From: an uncultured Muribaculum sp. | Lineage (GTDB): Bacteria > Bacteroidota > Bacteroidia > Bacteroidales > Muribaculaceae | Length of the DNA: 15,256 bases | NCBI RefSeq assembly: GCF_910583865.1 | Contig: NZ_CAJTYX010000051.1 | Span: 1-15,256, forward strand | Reading direction: 5' to 3' | In this document: positions 1 through 7,880 of the stretch, piece after piece | Position numbering within the stretch: the first letter of the stretch is position 1 | Layout: every line of letters starts with the position of its first letter | The notes under the pieces: model-generated | Database searches by the model: none | What the model was told of the DNA's origin: nothing | The model's input: only the letters and a program-made list of their open reading frames with translations | Program-made: the position numbers and the translations under genes

Positions 1-34
1 GAATCAGGTAAGGGAGGGTATATGCCTTTATTTG

Positions 35-54
35 TCTTAAATGAAAGAGCCGTG
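35..54. repeat. Left copy of a 20-base inverted repeat shared with the far end of the window
   Basis: The reverse complement of these 20 bases is cacggctctttcatttaaga, which occurs perfectly at 15202-15221. The match stops at both edges and the flanks are unrelated. This copy lies about 30 bases beyond the patB-like stop codon. No recombinase or transposase is present in the window. A dispersed intergenic repeat or a recombination site are both possible. Confidence 0.7.
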
Positions 55-84
55 GGCGGTTGGTCGCAGGGCTGTTACCGTGGA

Positions 85-1251
85 TTATAAAATCGGGGTC
101 AAAACGGTTTTGAATCTATTGAGGGCATCGATTACAACGCTGCGCGGGCAGGCGAAGTTGATGCGGACGAAGCCCTCTCCGTCAGCTCCGTACATAGTGC
201 CAGGATTGACCATGAGCTTTTCGCGTTCGAGCAGCAGCGCCGTAAGCTCTTCGGAGGCCATCCTCGTGGCCCGGATATCTATCCAGGCGAGGTAGGTCGA
301 TTCGAGAGGCATCATCTTCAGTGCGGGCAGTTCTTTGGCGATGAAGTCGCGTATCGTGGTATAGTTGCCATGGATATATTCCACGAGGCTTTCAAGCCAT
401 TCGCCTCCGTGGCGGTAGGCCGCTATGGTGGCTTCTACCCCGAATGGATTGACATCGCACACCTCGTTGATGTTTATGGCGCGGTCGATGCGACGGCGTA
501 TTTCCGCATCGGGAGTGATGATGTTGGCTATCTGGAGTCCGGCGATGTTGAATGCCTTTGATGGCGATACGCACACCGATGCATTGTCGCGGTATGGTGC
601 AGGCAGCGAGCCGAATGGCGTGTAACCTCCATCTATGTATGTCAGTTCGCAATGTATCTCGTCGGACACTACGTAGACGCCGTGACGCAGGCATATGTCG
701 GCCAGATGGATAAGTTCGTCGTGAGTCCATACTCTTCCTCCCGGGTTGTGGGGATTACAGAGCAGCATCACTTTTGCCGAAGGGTCGGCGGCTGCGGTTT
801 CAAGGGCGGCGAAGTCAATCTCGTAACGTCCGTCGACCTGCACCAGAGGGATGCATGTCGCGACACATCCGTTGTTGCGGATTGACGAGAAGAAGCAATT
901 ATAGACGGGTGTGGTCACTATCACCTTGTCGCCCGGCACAGTGAGTGCCTTTATTATCGCAGAGATGGCGGGCACGACTCCGGAAGTGTAGATGAACCAA
1001 GAACGGTCGATTTTCCATCCGTGGCGCTTCTCAAACCAGTCGATGACTGAGCGGTAGTACTCGTCCGGTACATGGGTGTAGCCGAACACCCCGTGGTCGA
1101 CACGTCGGCGCAACGCGTCGATTATTACAGGGGCGGTGCGGAAGTCCATGTCGGCCACCCACATGGGGAGTACGTCGGCGCGGTCGGGAGTGTCCCATTT
1201 GTAGGATTCCGTGTGACGGCGTTCTATGATTTTGTCGAAATCGGATGTCAT
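85..1251 (-). CDS. patB: PatB/MalY-type PLP-dependent cysteine-S-conjugate beta-lyase (aminotransferase fold I)
   Basis: This is a 388-residue cytosolic PLP enzyme of the MalY/PatB branch. Known members cleave the C-S bond of cystathionine or cysteine S-conjugates to give a thiol or homocysteine, pyruvate and ammonia. Visible hallmarks are the N-terminal WVADMDF block (31-37), PVYN with the cofactor-stacking Tyr117, NPHNPGG (166-172), SDEIH with Asp197, and SPSKAFN with the PLP lysine at Lys232. Length is normal for the family. The ATG overlaps the stop of the upstream MATE gene in an ATGA tetranucleotide (1248-1251), so translation is probably coupled and this is the last gene of a three-gene operon. 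The assignment as lyase rather than ordinary aminotransferase rests on the N-terminal block and the SDEIH motif. The physiological substrate is unknown, but the neighbouring exporter suggests the product or a related conjugate is transported. Confidence 0.9.
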   Translation of the reverse strand: MTSDFDKIIERRHTESYKWDTPDRADVLPMWVADMDFRTAPVIIDALRRRVDHGVFGYTHVPDEYYRSVIDWFEKRHGWKIDRSWFIYTSGVVPAISAIIKALTVPGDKVIVTTPVYNCFFSSIRNNGCVATCIPLVQVDGRYEIDFAALETAAADPSAKVMLLCNPHNPGGRVWTHDELIHLADICLRHGVYVVSDEIHCELTYIDGGYTPFGSLPAPYRDNASVCVSPSKAFNIAGLQIANIITPDAEIRRRIDRAININEVCDVNPFGVEATIAAYRHGGEWLESLVEYIHGNYTTIRDFIAKELPALKMMPLESTYLAWIDIRATRMASEELTALLLEREKLMVNPGTMYGADGEGFVRINFACPRSVVIDALNRFKTVLTPIL

Positions 1252-2723
1252 TGTGATTCTTGTTGTATTACGTTTGTCCGGTCAAGCCCTGTACTGCTGT
1301 TTCCCTCATGCCGCCACCGTCCGAAAGCGAGTAGCGCAAGGAATATAAGCCCTCGGAAGCATAGTTCGATGCACATCGCGAGCCACACACCGCGCAGCCC
1401 CATGGTGGGGGCGAGGATAGTGGCAAGAGTGAGCCTAACGCCCCAGATACTGAGCAGATTCATTACGCTTGGCAATATTGTGCGACCGAGTCCGACAAAG
1501 AATCCGTAGCTCACTATGGCCGCACCGAACATCGGTTCGGCCCATGCCTCGATGCGCAATATGTCGGCACCGAGGGTCCTGATGTCGTCGACAGGCGACA
1601 TGACGCCTATGATCTGTGGCGCCCATAGGTAAAGGGCCACGCCCATCACGCCCATGACTGCCATGGCTGCTCCTACGGTTATATATCCGAATCGGCGCAC
1701 GAGCCTGTGGCGTCCCGCTCCGTAGGCTTGGCCGGCAAGTGTGGTGGCGGCCTCCCCGATACCGTAGCCGGGCATGTAGCAGAGGCTCTCCGCTATGATG
1801 GCGAACGCGTTGGCCGCAATAGCCACGACGCCGAGCGGAGCCACTATTGTTGTGATCATTATCTGTGCGCTGCATATGGCCATGTGTTCCAGACCCATCG
1901 GCATTCCGATGCGGAACGCTTTGCGCAGGACTGAGGCCCGTGGCGTGAATTTCCCGGGATTGTCGCTCAATCGCAGGATCGGGGCGCGCCGCCATAGATA
2001 CCAGAGCATTATCGAGGCCACGATAGTCTCGGCGAGGACGGTGGCAAGTGCTGCCCCCTCGACACCAAGGCCGGCGCCCCAGACATGTATGTTCAAACTG
2101 CCACATATGACGATGTCACGTGCGGGGAAAATAAGGATGAAGTTGAGCACCACATCGATCACGCACATGAGCACGTTGAGCATGCTCGGCACTTTCATGT
2201 TGCCTGCGCAACGCAGCATCGAGCCTGCGAGAAAGCTTATCTGCAACGCGGGGAGGAACGATGCGAATATCAGGAAGTAGCGCGAGGCATCATGGTGGAT
2301 TCTCTCATCGGCTCCGAGCCATCCCGGAAGGAACGGACTGATTCCTACTCCCAGCATCGCTATCGCGGTACTGAATATAAGCAGGGCGGTGAATCCCTGG
2401 CGCACAACGTCGCGTGCCTTGTCGAACTCCCCGCTGCCGATGAGATGGGCCACCTGCACTGAAAATCCTGTGCCGGCGGCGCTGAGTACGCCCCAGAACA
2501 GCCATGTGGTGGTCGACACAAGTCCTATCGATGCCGACGCGTCGGCACCGAGCGACCCCACCATCGACGCATCGATGTATTGCATCGCTATCGACGACAG
2601 TTGCGCCACAATCGCCGGCATGCTCAACAGTGCCGTAAGCCTGAGCTGCGTGCGGAAGCCCATGGGGCGTCCGTCGCGTATCATGGCGAGGAGTTGCTCC
2701 GTGTTTACGTTGCGGGTGGTCAC
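1248..2723 (-). CDS. MATE-family multidrug/metabolite efflux transporter
   Basis: This integral inner-membrane protein of about 491 residues shows the usual twelve hydrophobic segments and MATE-like blocks. These include MPAIVAQLSSIAMQYIDASMVG near the N terminus, where an Asp follows the first helix, and a repeated-half arrangement. MATE proteins export cationic drugs or metabolites using a Na+ or H+ gradient. The reading frame stays open upstream to 2870, but that extension overlaps the DUF3737 gene and is basic and non-hydrophobic. I place the start at the GTG codon at 2723, which forms a 4-base GTGA overlap with the stop of the DUF3737 gene. This mirrors the ATGA overlap with patB at its other end. 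Alternative starts are ATG at 2684 or 2663. The substrate is unknown; the lyase downstream makes a sulfur-containing or amino-acid-derived compound a reasonable guess. Confidence 0.88.
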   Translation of the reverse strand: MTTRNVNTEQLLAMIRDGRPMGFRTQLRLTALLSMPAIVAQLSSIAMQYIDASMVGSLGADASASIGLVSTTTWLFWGVLSAAGTGFSVQVAHLIGSGEFDKARDVVRQGFTALLIFSTAIAMLGVGISPFLPGWLGADERIHHDASRYFLIFASFLPALQISFLAGSMLRCAGNMKVPSMLNVLMCVIDVVLNFILIFPARDIVICGSLNIHVWGAGLGVEGAALATVLAETIVASIMLWYLWRRAPILRLSDNPGKFTPRASVLRKAFRIGMPMGLEHMAICSAQIMITTIVAPLGVVAIAANAFAIIAESLCYMPGYGIGEAATTLAGQAYGAGRHRLVRRFGYITVGAAMAVMGVMGVALYLWAPQIIGVMSPVDDIRTLGADILRIEAWAEPMFGAAIVSYGFFVGLGRTILPSVMNLLSIWGVRLTLATILAPTMGLRGVWLAMCIELCFRGLIFLALLAFGRWRHEGNSSTGLDRTNVIQQESQ

Positions 2724-3565
2724 TTGCGCGTCTCTATCTTGCAGTCGGCGGGACGGTGGATATTTTCGTCGAGGATAAGTTCGCCGATACTGTCGGCAAC
2801 TATACGGCCCGATGTCGGGTTCTTTATGCTCGTGATTGCTCCGCGGATGTCGGCATGTACCGTCGAGCACTCGAAGGCCAGGTCTGCGTCTGCGTCGAAG
2901 GTGCAGTTTTCAAGGATGAGGTCGTGAGCATAGCAGAGCGGCTGTGTACCGGATATGTGGCAGTTGATGAGATGCAACCCGTGAGAGTGCCAGCCGAGGT
3001 ATTCCCCTTTGAGCGAGGAATCGCGCACGGTCACGTTCTCCGTGTTCCAGAATGCATCCTTGGAGTCGATTTCGGCATCGCGTATCTCCACGTTGCGGCA
3101 GTATTGGAACGAGTAGTTGCCCTGATGGCGGTAACGCTCTATTTCGATGTCGGCGGAATGCATCAGCAAGTAGTCGGCGCCATGTACCTCCACGTCTCGC
3201 ATGGTCACGTCGGAGCAGTGCCAGAGTGTTTCCTGGGCGTCGGGTATCACTACACGCTCAAGGAGCAGTTTCTGCATCTCGCGGAACATTTTTGGCGCCT
3301 CGACGCGCGTATCGGTCATTTCAAGTCCGGAAGAGTACCATAGGGCCGCACGTGCGCCGGGGGTGAACAGGCAATCTTTTATTCTGAATCCGTCGACATG
3401 CCAGAAGGGGTATTTTCCCTCGAAACGGCATTTTTCGGCGATTATGTCGCTGCATTCCTTTAATGCCGATTCTCCGGCATGGATGGTGACGTCTATGAGA
3501 TGAAGATGGTGTGAGGCAAAAAGCGGTCGTTCGCCTCCGAATTCCTGATGTTCTATAATTTCCAT
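2720..3565 (-). CDS. DUF3737 family protein, predicted right-handed beta-helix
   Basis: The product is a soluble protein of about 281 residues with no signal peptide and no membrane segment. I recognise the DUF3737 opening (MEIIEHQEFGGERPLF) and chose the ATG at 3565 because family members start this way; an in-frame ATG at 3580 would add five residues. The sequence is a series of roughly 20-residue rungs alternating short hydrophobic strands with charged turns, and aromatic steps recur (FWHV, LWYS, LWHC, FWNT, LGWHS). This pattern is typical of pectate-lyase-like parallel beta-helices. No catalytic motif is evident and the molecular function is unknown. Its stop codon overlaps the GTG start of the MATE gene, so it is the first gene of the coupled DUF3737-MATE-PatB set. 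No convincing promoter is seen in the 143 bases before it, so it may also be read from the obgE transcript. Confidence 0.85.
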   Translation of the reverse strand: MEIIEHQEFGGERPLFASHHLHLIDVTIHAGESALKECSDIIAEKCRFEGKYPFWHVDGFRIKDCLFTPGARAALWYSSGLEMTDTRVEAPKMFREMQKLLLERVVIPDAQETLWHCSDVTMRDVEVHGADYLLMHSADIEIERYRHQGNYSFQYCRNVEIRDAEIDSKDAFWNTENVTVRDSSLKGEYLGWHSHGLHLINCHISGTQPLCYAHDLILENCTFDADADLAFECSTVHADIRGAITSIKNPTSGRIVADSIGELILDENIHRPADCKIETRK

Positions 3566-3708
3566 AGCAATAATTCGCATTCCGGTAGATTGATGTCTCC
3601 GGGTTGGTTGTGATGAATGAAGATGAAAGGGAGGGGTTGCCGGTTACATTCTGTCCGACAACACCCTCTCGTTGTATTGTTGTTTTTGCGTGGATGGAGG
3701 TGCGGCTG
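3566..3708. other. Spacer between obgE and the DUF3737 operon
   Basis: I see no TAnnTTTG box on the minus strand, no clear intrinsic terminator with a T-run after obgE, and no conserved small ORF. The three-gene operon may therefore be partly co-transcribed with obgE, or it may use a promoter that does not match the consensus. Confidence 0.5.
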
Positions 3709-4887
3709 TCAACGGTTGTCGTCATCGCCATACTCCCACGCTGTCTCGTCCCAGTCGAGTTCGTCGCCGTCATCCTCAAGTTCCGGAGCAGTCTCCTCCT
3801 CGGGGAGCTGGAAGATGAACTCGTCCTCCTCGCGTACGCGGTGGTGCCCGTCGAGAGGCCGGTGGGTGATGGTGGATGGTTCGATGCGGTTGCTTTCGGC
3901 TGTGATAGCACTCCAGAGCATGTCCTTTAACGCGCTGATTCCCATGCCGGACACGGCGGAGATGAACACGTGCGGCAGGTCGTCGGGAAGTTCGCGCTGC
4001 ATCTCGGCGATAAGTTCGTCGTCGAGCAGGTCGGACTTGCTTATGGCGAGCACACGGGGTTTGTCGACGAGGTCGGGGTTGAACTGTTCGAGTTCGCGCA
4101 GAAGTATTTCGTATTGATCGCGTATGTTGTCGGCATCGGCCGGTACCATGAACAGGAGCACGGCGTTACGCTCGATGTGGCGCAGGAAACGCAGTCCGAG
4201 TCCTTTTCCTTCGCTCGCACCTTCGATTATGCCCGGAATGTCTGCCATGACAAATGACCGGTTATCGCGGTAGCCGACTATGCCGAGCTGAGGTTCCATG
4301 GTTGTGAAAGGATAGTCGGCGATCTTGGGGCGTGCGGCGGAGATGGCTGACAAGAGGGTGGACTTCCCTGCGTTGGGAAATCCGACAAGACCCACGTCGG
4401 CAAGGAGCTTCAGCTCCATGATGACGGTCTTTTCGATGGCAGGCTCTCCGGGCTGGGCATATCGCGGTGTCTGGTTGGTGGCCGTCTTGAAGTGCCAGTT
4501 GCCGAGACCTCCGCGCCCCCCCTTGAGCAGTTTTATCTCCTCGCCGTCGTGTGTCACCTCACACAGGAACTCTCCGGTCTCGGCATCGAACACGACAGTG
4601 CCGCATGGCACTTCTATCATGCGGTCCTCGCCGTCTTTACCGGTGCTGCGGTTACCTGTGCCCGCACCGCCATTTCCGGCAAACACGTGTCGCTGGTATT
4701 TGAGTGGGAGAAGTGTCCACATGTGTTTGTTGCCTTTCAGTATGATGTGGCCTCCACGACCTCCGTCGCCTCCGTCAGGACCACCCTTGGGGATATATTT
4801 GGCACGGTAGAAATGGCGCGATCCGGCGCCTCCTTTGCCCGACCGGCAAAGAATCTTCACGTAATCTATGAAATTGGACTCAGCCAT
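3709..4887 (-). CDS. obgE: GTPase ObgE/CgtA (Obg family)
   Basis: This 392-residue GTPase associates with the 50S ribosome and links ribosome assembly to growth and stress signalling. The glycine-rich Obg fold covers about residues 1-158 (KGGPDGGDGGRGG at 34-46). The G domain follows: G1 GFPNAGKST 169-177, switch I PFTT 193-196, G3 DIPGIIEGA 216-224, G4 SKSD 283-286, and G5 SAVSG near 310. The G4 motif has Ser in place of the canonical Asn of NKxD, which I believe is common in Bacteroidetes Obg proteins. There is no OCT domain; the C terminus (about 352-392) is a strongly acidic tail. The gene is preceded by a 283-base divergent region containing a TAACTTTG box, a short leader ORF and an 8-base inverted repeat. 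The adenylate kinase gene that often precedes obgE in Bacteroidales is not adjacent here. Confidence 0.97.
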   Translation of the reverse strand: MAESNFIDYVKILCRSGKGGAGSRHFYRAKYIPKGGPDGGDGGRGGHIILKGNKHMWTLLPLKYQRHVFAGNGGAGTGNRSTGKDGEDRMIEVPCGTVVFDAETGEFLCEVTHDGEEIKLLKGGRGGLGNWHFKTATNQTPRYAQPGEPAIEKTVIMELKLLADVGLVGFPNAGKSTLLSAISAARPKIADYPFTTMEPQLGIVGYRDNRSFVMADIPGIIEGASEGKGLGLRFLRHIERNAVLLFMVPADADNIRDQYEILLRELEQFNPDLVDKPRVLAISKSDLLDDELIAEMQRELPDDLPHVFISAVSGMGISALKDMLWSAITAESNRIEPSTITHRPLDGHHRVREEDEFIFQLPEEETAPELEDDGDELDWDETAWEYGDDDNR

Positions 4888-4967
4888 GATTGATATACTT
4901 TCGTTTGGTCTTATAAACTTTTTGTCTTATATAGACTAAGGTATGACCTGTGGTTAAAGTTCATCCG

Positions 4968-5045
4968 TCAGTCGCAAAATTTATTTTGAATCATCTCTCC
5001 CAAGCACACGCACGACGGTGTCTCGGGTGTGTATGATTCAGCCAT
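4968..5045 (-). CDS. Possible 25-codon leader peptide upstream of obgE
   Basis: An ATG at 5045 opens a 25-codon frame ending in TGA at 4968, 80 bases before obgE. It starts six bases after the TAACTTTG promoter box, so it would be at or very near the 5' end of the mRNA. Its first four residues (MAES) are the same as those of ObgE, although the codons differ at two third positions; after that the sequences diverge. It contains three Cys residues. It could be a translated leader controlling obgE, a decayed partial duplication, or chance. No homologue is known to me. Confidence 0.25.
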   Translation of the reverse strand: MAESYTPETPSCVCLGEMIQNKFCD

Positions 5046-5051
5046 TTCTTA

Positions 5052-5059
5052 CAAAGTTA
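5052..5059 (-). promoter_or_regulatory. TAnnTTTG (-7) promoter box, likely for obgE
   Basis: The minus strand reads TAACTTTG, an exact match to the Bacteroidetes -7 consensus. No good TTTG (-33) element stands at the usual 18-21 bases upstream; a TTGAC lies about 25 bases upstream. Transcription from here would give obgE a leader of roughly 155 bases. Confidence 0.5.
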
Positions 5060-5156
5060 CAGCTTTTATGACGATATTCGGTGTCAAGAGTATAAAAAAA
5101 GGTTTTAGTCTTGGCGGGAGTGAACTATATCGGTATAAAATCATTAAATTAGCAGA

Positions 5157-5164
5157 TAAATTTG
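5157..5164 (+). promoter_or_regulatory. Possible -7 box directly before the glycosidase ATG
   Basis: The plus strand reads TAAATTTG, matching TAnnTTTG, and ends six bases before the ATG at 5171. A real promoter here would give an almost leaderless mRNA. There is no TTTG element at the expected distance upstream, and the region is AT-rich, so a chance match is possible. Confidence 0.35.
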
Positions 5165-5170
5165 CCTCAT

Positions 5171-7867
5171 ATGAAGTCGATATACTCCATAATATCTGTT
5201 TCGGGCATCATGTGTGCCGCTATTTCCGGTTGTGCCCGTTTGCAGGATCCGGTCAATGTGATATATCAGTCGGATGAATTCACGGTCTATGCCGACAGTG
5301 TGCGTCAAGGTGGATTCAAGGCTTATGCGGTTAGCCCATATGAAATCGCTACGGACTATAAGAGCCCCGATGAGAGCGTAATATCACGTCTGCTGCATTT
5401 CCGCCTGTCGCTGAACAGCCGTGACAATGAATTGCCGCAAGACAAGACCCATACGATAGAAATAGGTGCTGACACGGTGTTTACATTCGGCGAGGCATTG
5501 CATGAGGAGGCATCGATACGCAATCACACGGGCAAGCATCTACCGAAGGACACTAAATGGACGCTCCGGGTCAATATGGCTCCGGTGTTCGAGAGTTTCA
5601 AGAAGCACGGTTACTACGTGACGCCTACAAACGACACCATCTATCGCGATGACTTCAAGGGTGTATGGGTGGCCGGCAGCGTGGATCCGCTTACATGGGA
5701 CTTCGAGAATCTTTACGGAAAAGCCGACCGCAAGCTTTCAGACAAGGGTGACGGCATATATGAAGTGACGCTCACGTTGAATCCATCCGTTGAACGCCGT
5801 CATGATCCTAAAGGATGGAGTATTGATTCGCTCGACGCCTGGCTCCCTTCTTATAGTTCGGGCCAGATGCTGATCGATGCCTTGAGCAACATGGCTATGG
5901 ATGAGATAGCCTCCAACTTGCGGCCTGACAGTACCTACCGCGCCGGAAAGGAGTGGGACGGTGTATGGACCCGCGACGTGAGCTATTCGGCTTATCTTTC
6001 GCTGGCACTCATAGATCCTTACGGCACCTGGCGCTCATTGCGCTCAAAACTGAAAGACACTCCCGACGGACCGGTAATCATGCAGGACACCGGTACCGGA
6101 GGATCATGGCCGGTAAGTTCCGACCGTGTGGTATGGGCCATGGCGGCATGGGAGGTGTATAAGGCCACGGGCGACAAGAAGATACTGGCTGAAGCGGTCC
6201 ACGCGATAGAAAATACGCTCAACGCAGACATGAGGGTGGTGTGGAACACCGACTTCAAGATGATGCGCGGCGAGCAGTCGTACCTTGACTGGCGCGAGCA
6301 AAGCTATCCGCGATGGATGCAGCCCAAGGATATATACGAGTCGATGTGTCTCGGCACCAACGTGATGTTCGTTGAGGCATTCAAGGTGCGCGACGCGATG
6401 TTGAAGGCTCTTCCCGATGCCGGGATCGCTCCGTTGTGGAACGGTATCGACTGCGAGATTTCCAATGCGGTAAACAATAACCTGTGGATTCCCAATCTTG
6501 GGTATTATTCGGAATATCTGTATGGAGGAGTGTACCCCATACAATCGCAAGCTACCGACAATCTCGGTCAGGCTCTGGCTATTATATTCGGTGTGGCCAA
6601 CGACAATATGGCCCGGTCGATAATAAGCAAGACACCTTATACACCATACGGAATATCGTCGGTCTACCCGCAGCTTCCCGACATCAATCCTTACCACAAC
6701 GACGCCGTGTGGCCTTTCGTGCAGGCCTATTGGAATCTTGCCGCCAAGAAGGCCGGTAACATGGCTGCCTTTGAGAAGGGTTTTGCCTCGATGTGCAGGG
6801 CCGCGGCGTTGTTCGGGACCAACAAGGAACTTTTCGTGGCTTCCAACGGCGATTATCGTGGCACGGCTGTGAATTCCGACGCACAGCTCTGGAGTTGCAC
6901 AGGCATGGCCGCCATGGTGATGCGTGTGCTGATGGGTATCGAGCTACAGCCGGATGGGATACATTTCGCACCGTTCGTGCCTGCGGCGCTTACCGGCCCA
7001 AAGACCCTCTCCGGATTCAAGTATCGCGACGCCATGCTCACGATACAGGTCAACGGTACGGGTGACAGGGTACGCTCATTCACCATCAACGGAAAAGCTA
7101 CGTCGGATCTCTTCCTTCCCGCCGACACGAAAGGGAATGTGGAGATTGTCATAGAGATGGCCGGCAACGGACTCCCCGATCAATCCGTCAACAACCAGCC
7201 TCAGGCGTGGATGCCCTCTACTCCGGTAGTGAAATGGATTGAAGGGCGCGACGGAGAAGTGACTAATTTCGCCAATGGTATCGGTTATGTGATATTCATG
7301 AACTCTAACCTGATGCAGGAAATCACGACGGCATCAATACCGCTTGTACCGCAGGATTCCTACACAGTGACCGACATAGTGCCTGTGAAGGACGAGCATT
7401 ACTGGGGCTACACATGCAAGCCTTACGAATATATCCCGGACGGCGCCATGACTGTGGTGAATGCCGGAGAGATGGGCCGTACCGGCACTTCCCTGATTGC
7501 CGACAGGAAAGTGGCCTCTGAATTTCTGGAGACTTCGAGGAAGCTCAACCGCCGCATCGACTTCACTGTCGAGGTGGCCGAGGCCGGAGACTACTTTGTT
7601 GATTTCCGCTATGCCAACGGTTCCGGCCCGGTCAATACCGATAACAAGTGTGCGCTGCGTATGCTTTATGTCAACGACTCGGAGGCCGGGGCGGTCGTGA
7701 TGCCGCAGCGCGGCATAGACGAGTGGATGTCGACCGGGTTCTCCAATATGCTGCGCGTGAAGTTGCGCAAGGGTATCAACGACATGTCGTTGCGTCTTGA
7801 GATAGACAATATGAACGGCGACGTAAACCGTGCGCTCATACGCTATGCAAGAATAATCAGGCAGTAA
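5171..7867 (+). CDS. Putative lipoprotein glycoside hydrolase, (alpha/alpha)6 six-hairpin type, with C-terminal carbohydrate-binding-like domain
   Basis: This 898-residue protein has a lipoprotein signal peptide with lipobox I18-S19-G20-Cys21, so it should be anchored in the periplasm or outer membrane. The frame stays open a few codons upstream to a TTG at 5162, but the ATG at 5171 gives a clean signal peptide. An N-terminal beta-rich domain (about 30-220) is followed by a helical region (about 225-640). That region carries KEWDGVWTRDVSYSAYL (W266-T-R-D269), SWPVSSDRVVWAMAAW and NPYHNDAVWPFVQAYWNLAA, a pattern of six-hairpin glycosidases such as GH15/63-like and debranching-type enzymes. Residues about 795-898 resemble a jelly-roll carbohydrate-binding module. 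I cannot name the GH family, substrate or catalytic residues. No SusC/SusD pair is nearby, so it is not part of a visible polysaccharide utilisation locus. It appears to lead an operon with the two genes that follow. Confidence 0.75.
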   Translation: MKSIYSIISVSGIMCAAISGCARLQDPVNVIYQSDEFTVYADSVRQGGFKAYAVSPYEIATDYKSPDESVISRLLHFRLSLNSRDNELPQDKTHTIEIGADTVFTFGEALHEEASIRNHTGKHLPKDTKWTLRVNMAPVFESFKKHGYYVTPTNDTIYRDDFKGVWVAGSVDPLTWDFENLYGKADRKLSDKGDGIYEVTLTLNPSVERRHDPKGWSIDSLDAWLPSYSSGQMLIDALSNMAMDEIASNLRPDSTYRAGKEWDGVWTRDVSYSAYLSLALIDPYGTWRSLRSKLKDTPDGPVIMQDTGTGGSWPVSSDRVVWAMAAWEVYKATGDKKILAEAVHAIENTLNADMRVVWNTDFKMMRGEQSYLDWREQSYPRWMQPKDIYESMCLGTNVMFVEAFKVRDAMLKALPDAGIAPLWNGIDCEISNAVNNNLWIPNLGYYSEYLYGGVYPIQSQATDNLGQALAIIFGVANDNMARSIISKTPYTPYGISSVYPQLPDINPYHNDAVWPFVQAYWNLAAKKAGNMAAFEKGFASMCRAAALFGTNKELFVASNGDYRGTAVNSDAQLWSCTGMAAMVMRVLMGIELQPDGIHFAPFVPAALTGPKTLSGFKYRDAMLTIQVNGTGDRVRSFTINGKATSDLFLPADTKGNVEIVIEMAGNGLPDQSVNNQPQAWMPSTPVVKWIEGRDGEVTNFANGIGYVIFMNSNLMQEITTASIPLVPQDSYTVTDIVPVKDEHYWGYTCKPYEYIPDGAMTVVNAGEMGRTGTSLIADRKVASEFLETSRKLNRRIDFTVEVAEAGDYFVDFRYANGSGPVNTDNKCALRMLYVNDSEAGAVVMPQRGIDEWMSTGFSNMLRVKLRKGINDMSLRLEIDNMNGDVNRALIRYARIIRQ

Positions 7868-7880
7868 CAGGTTGATTGAC

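Larger units (their letters stand above)
4888..5170. promoter_or_regulatory. Divergent intergenic region between obgE and the glycosidase operon
   Basis: This AT-rich region serves two divergent transcripts. On the minus strand it holds a TAACTTTG box (5052-5059) and a 25-codon ORF (4968-5045). On the plus strand a TAAATTTG box (5157-5164) lies just before the glycosidase ATG. An 8-base inverted repeat (TGAATCAT 4987-4994 and ATGATTCA 5033-5040) encloses 38 bases and would lie at the 5' end of an obgE transcript started at the minus box. Repeats of that size are expected by chance, so its role is uncertain. I see no riboswitch I can name. Confidence 0.6.

Noticed and set aside
1072..1509. Long plus-strand ORFs opposite minus-strand genes (for example here, 2756-3343 and 14505-14867)
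   Set aside because: They are antisense shadows of well-supported genes, with unnatural composition and no recognisable domain.
2724..2870. Upstream extension of the MATE reading frame
   Set aside because: It lies wholly inside the DUF3737 gene and encodes a basic, non-hydrophobic stretch rich in Arg and Pro. The GTG at 2723 with a 4-base overlap explains the start better.
4987..5040. TGAATCAT/ATGATTCA as an operator or riboswitch
   Set aside because: An 8-base inverted repeat with a 38-base loop is expected several times by chance in 15 kb, and no known riboswitch features surround it. It is kept only as a note in the regulatory region.
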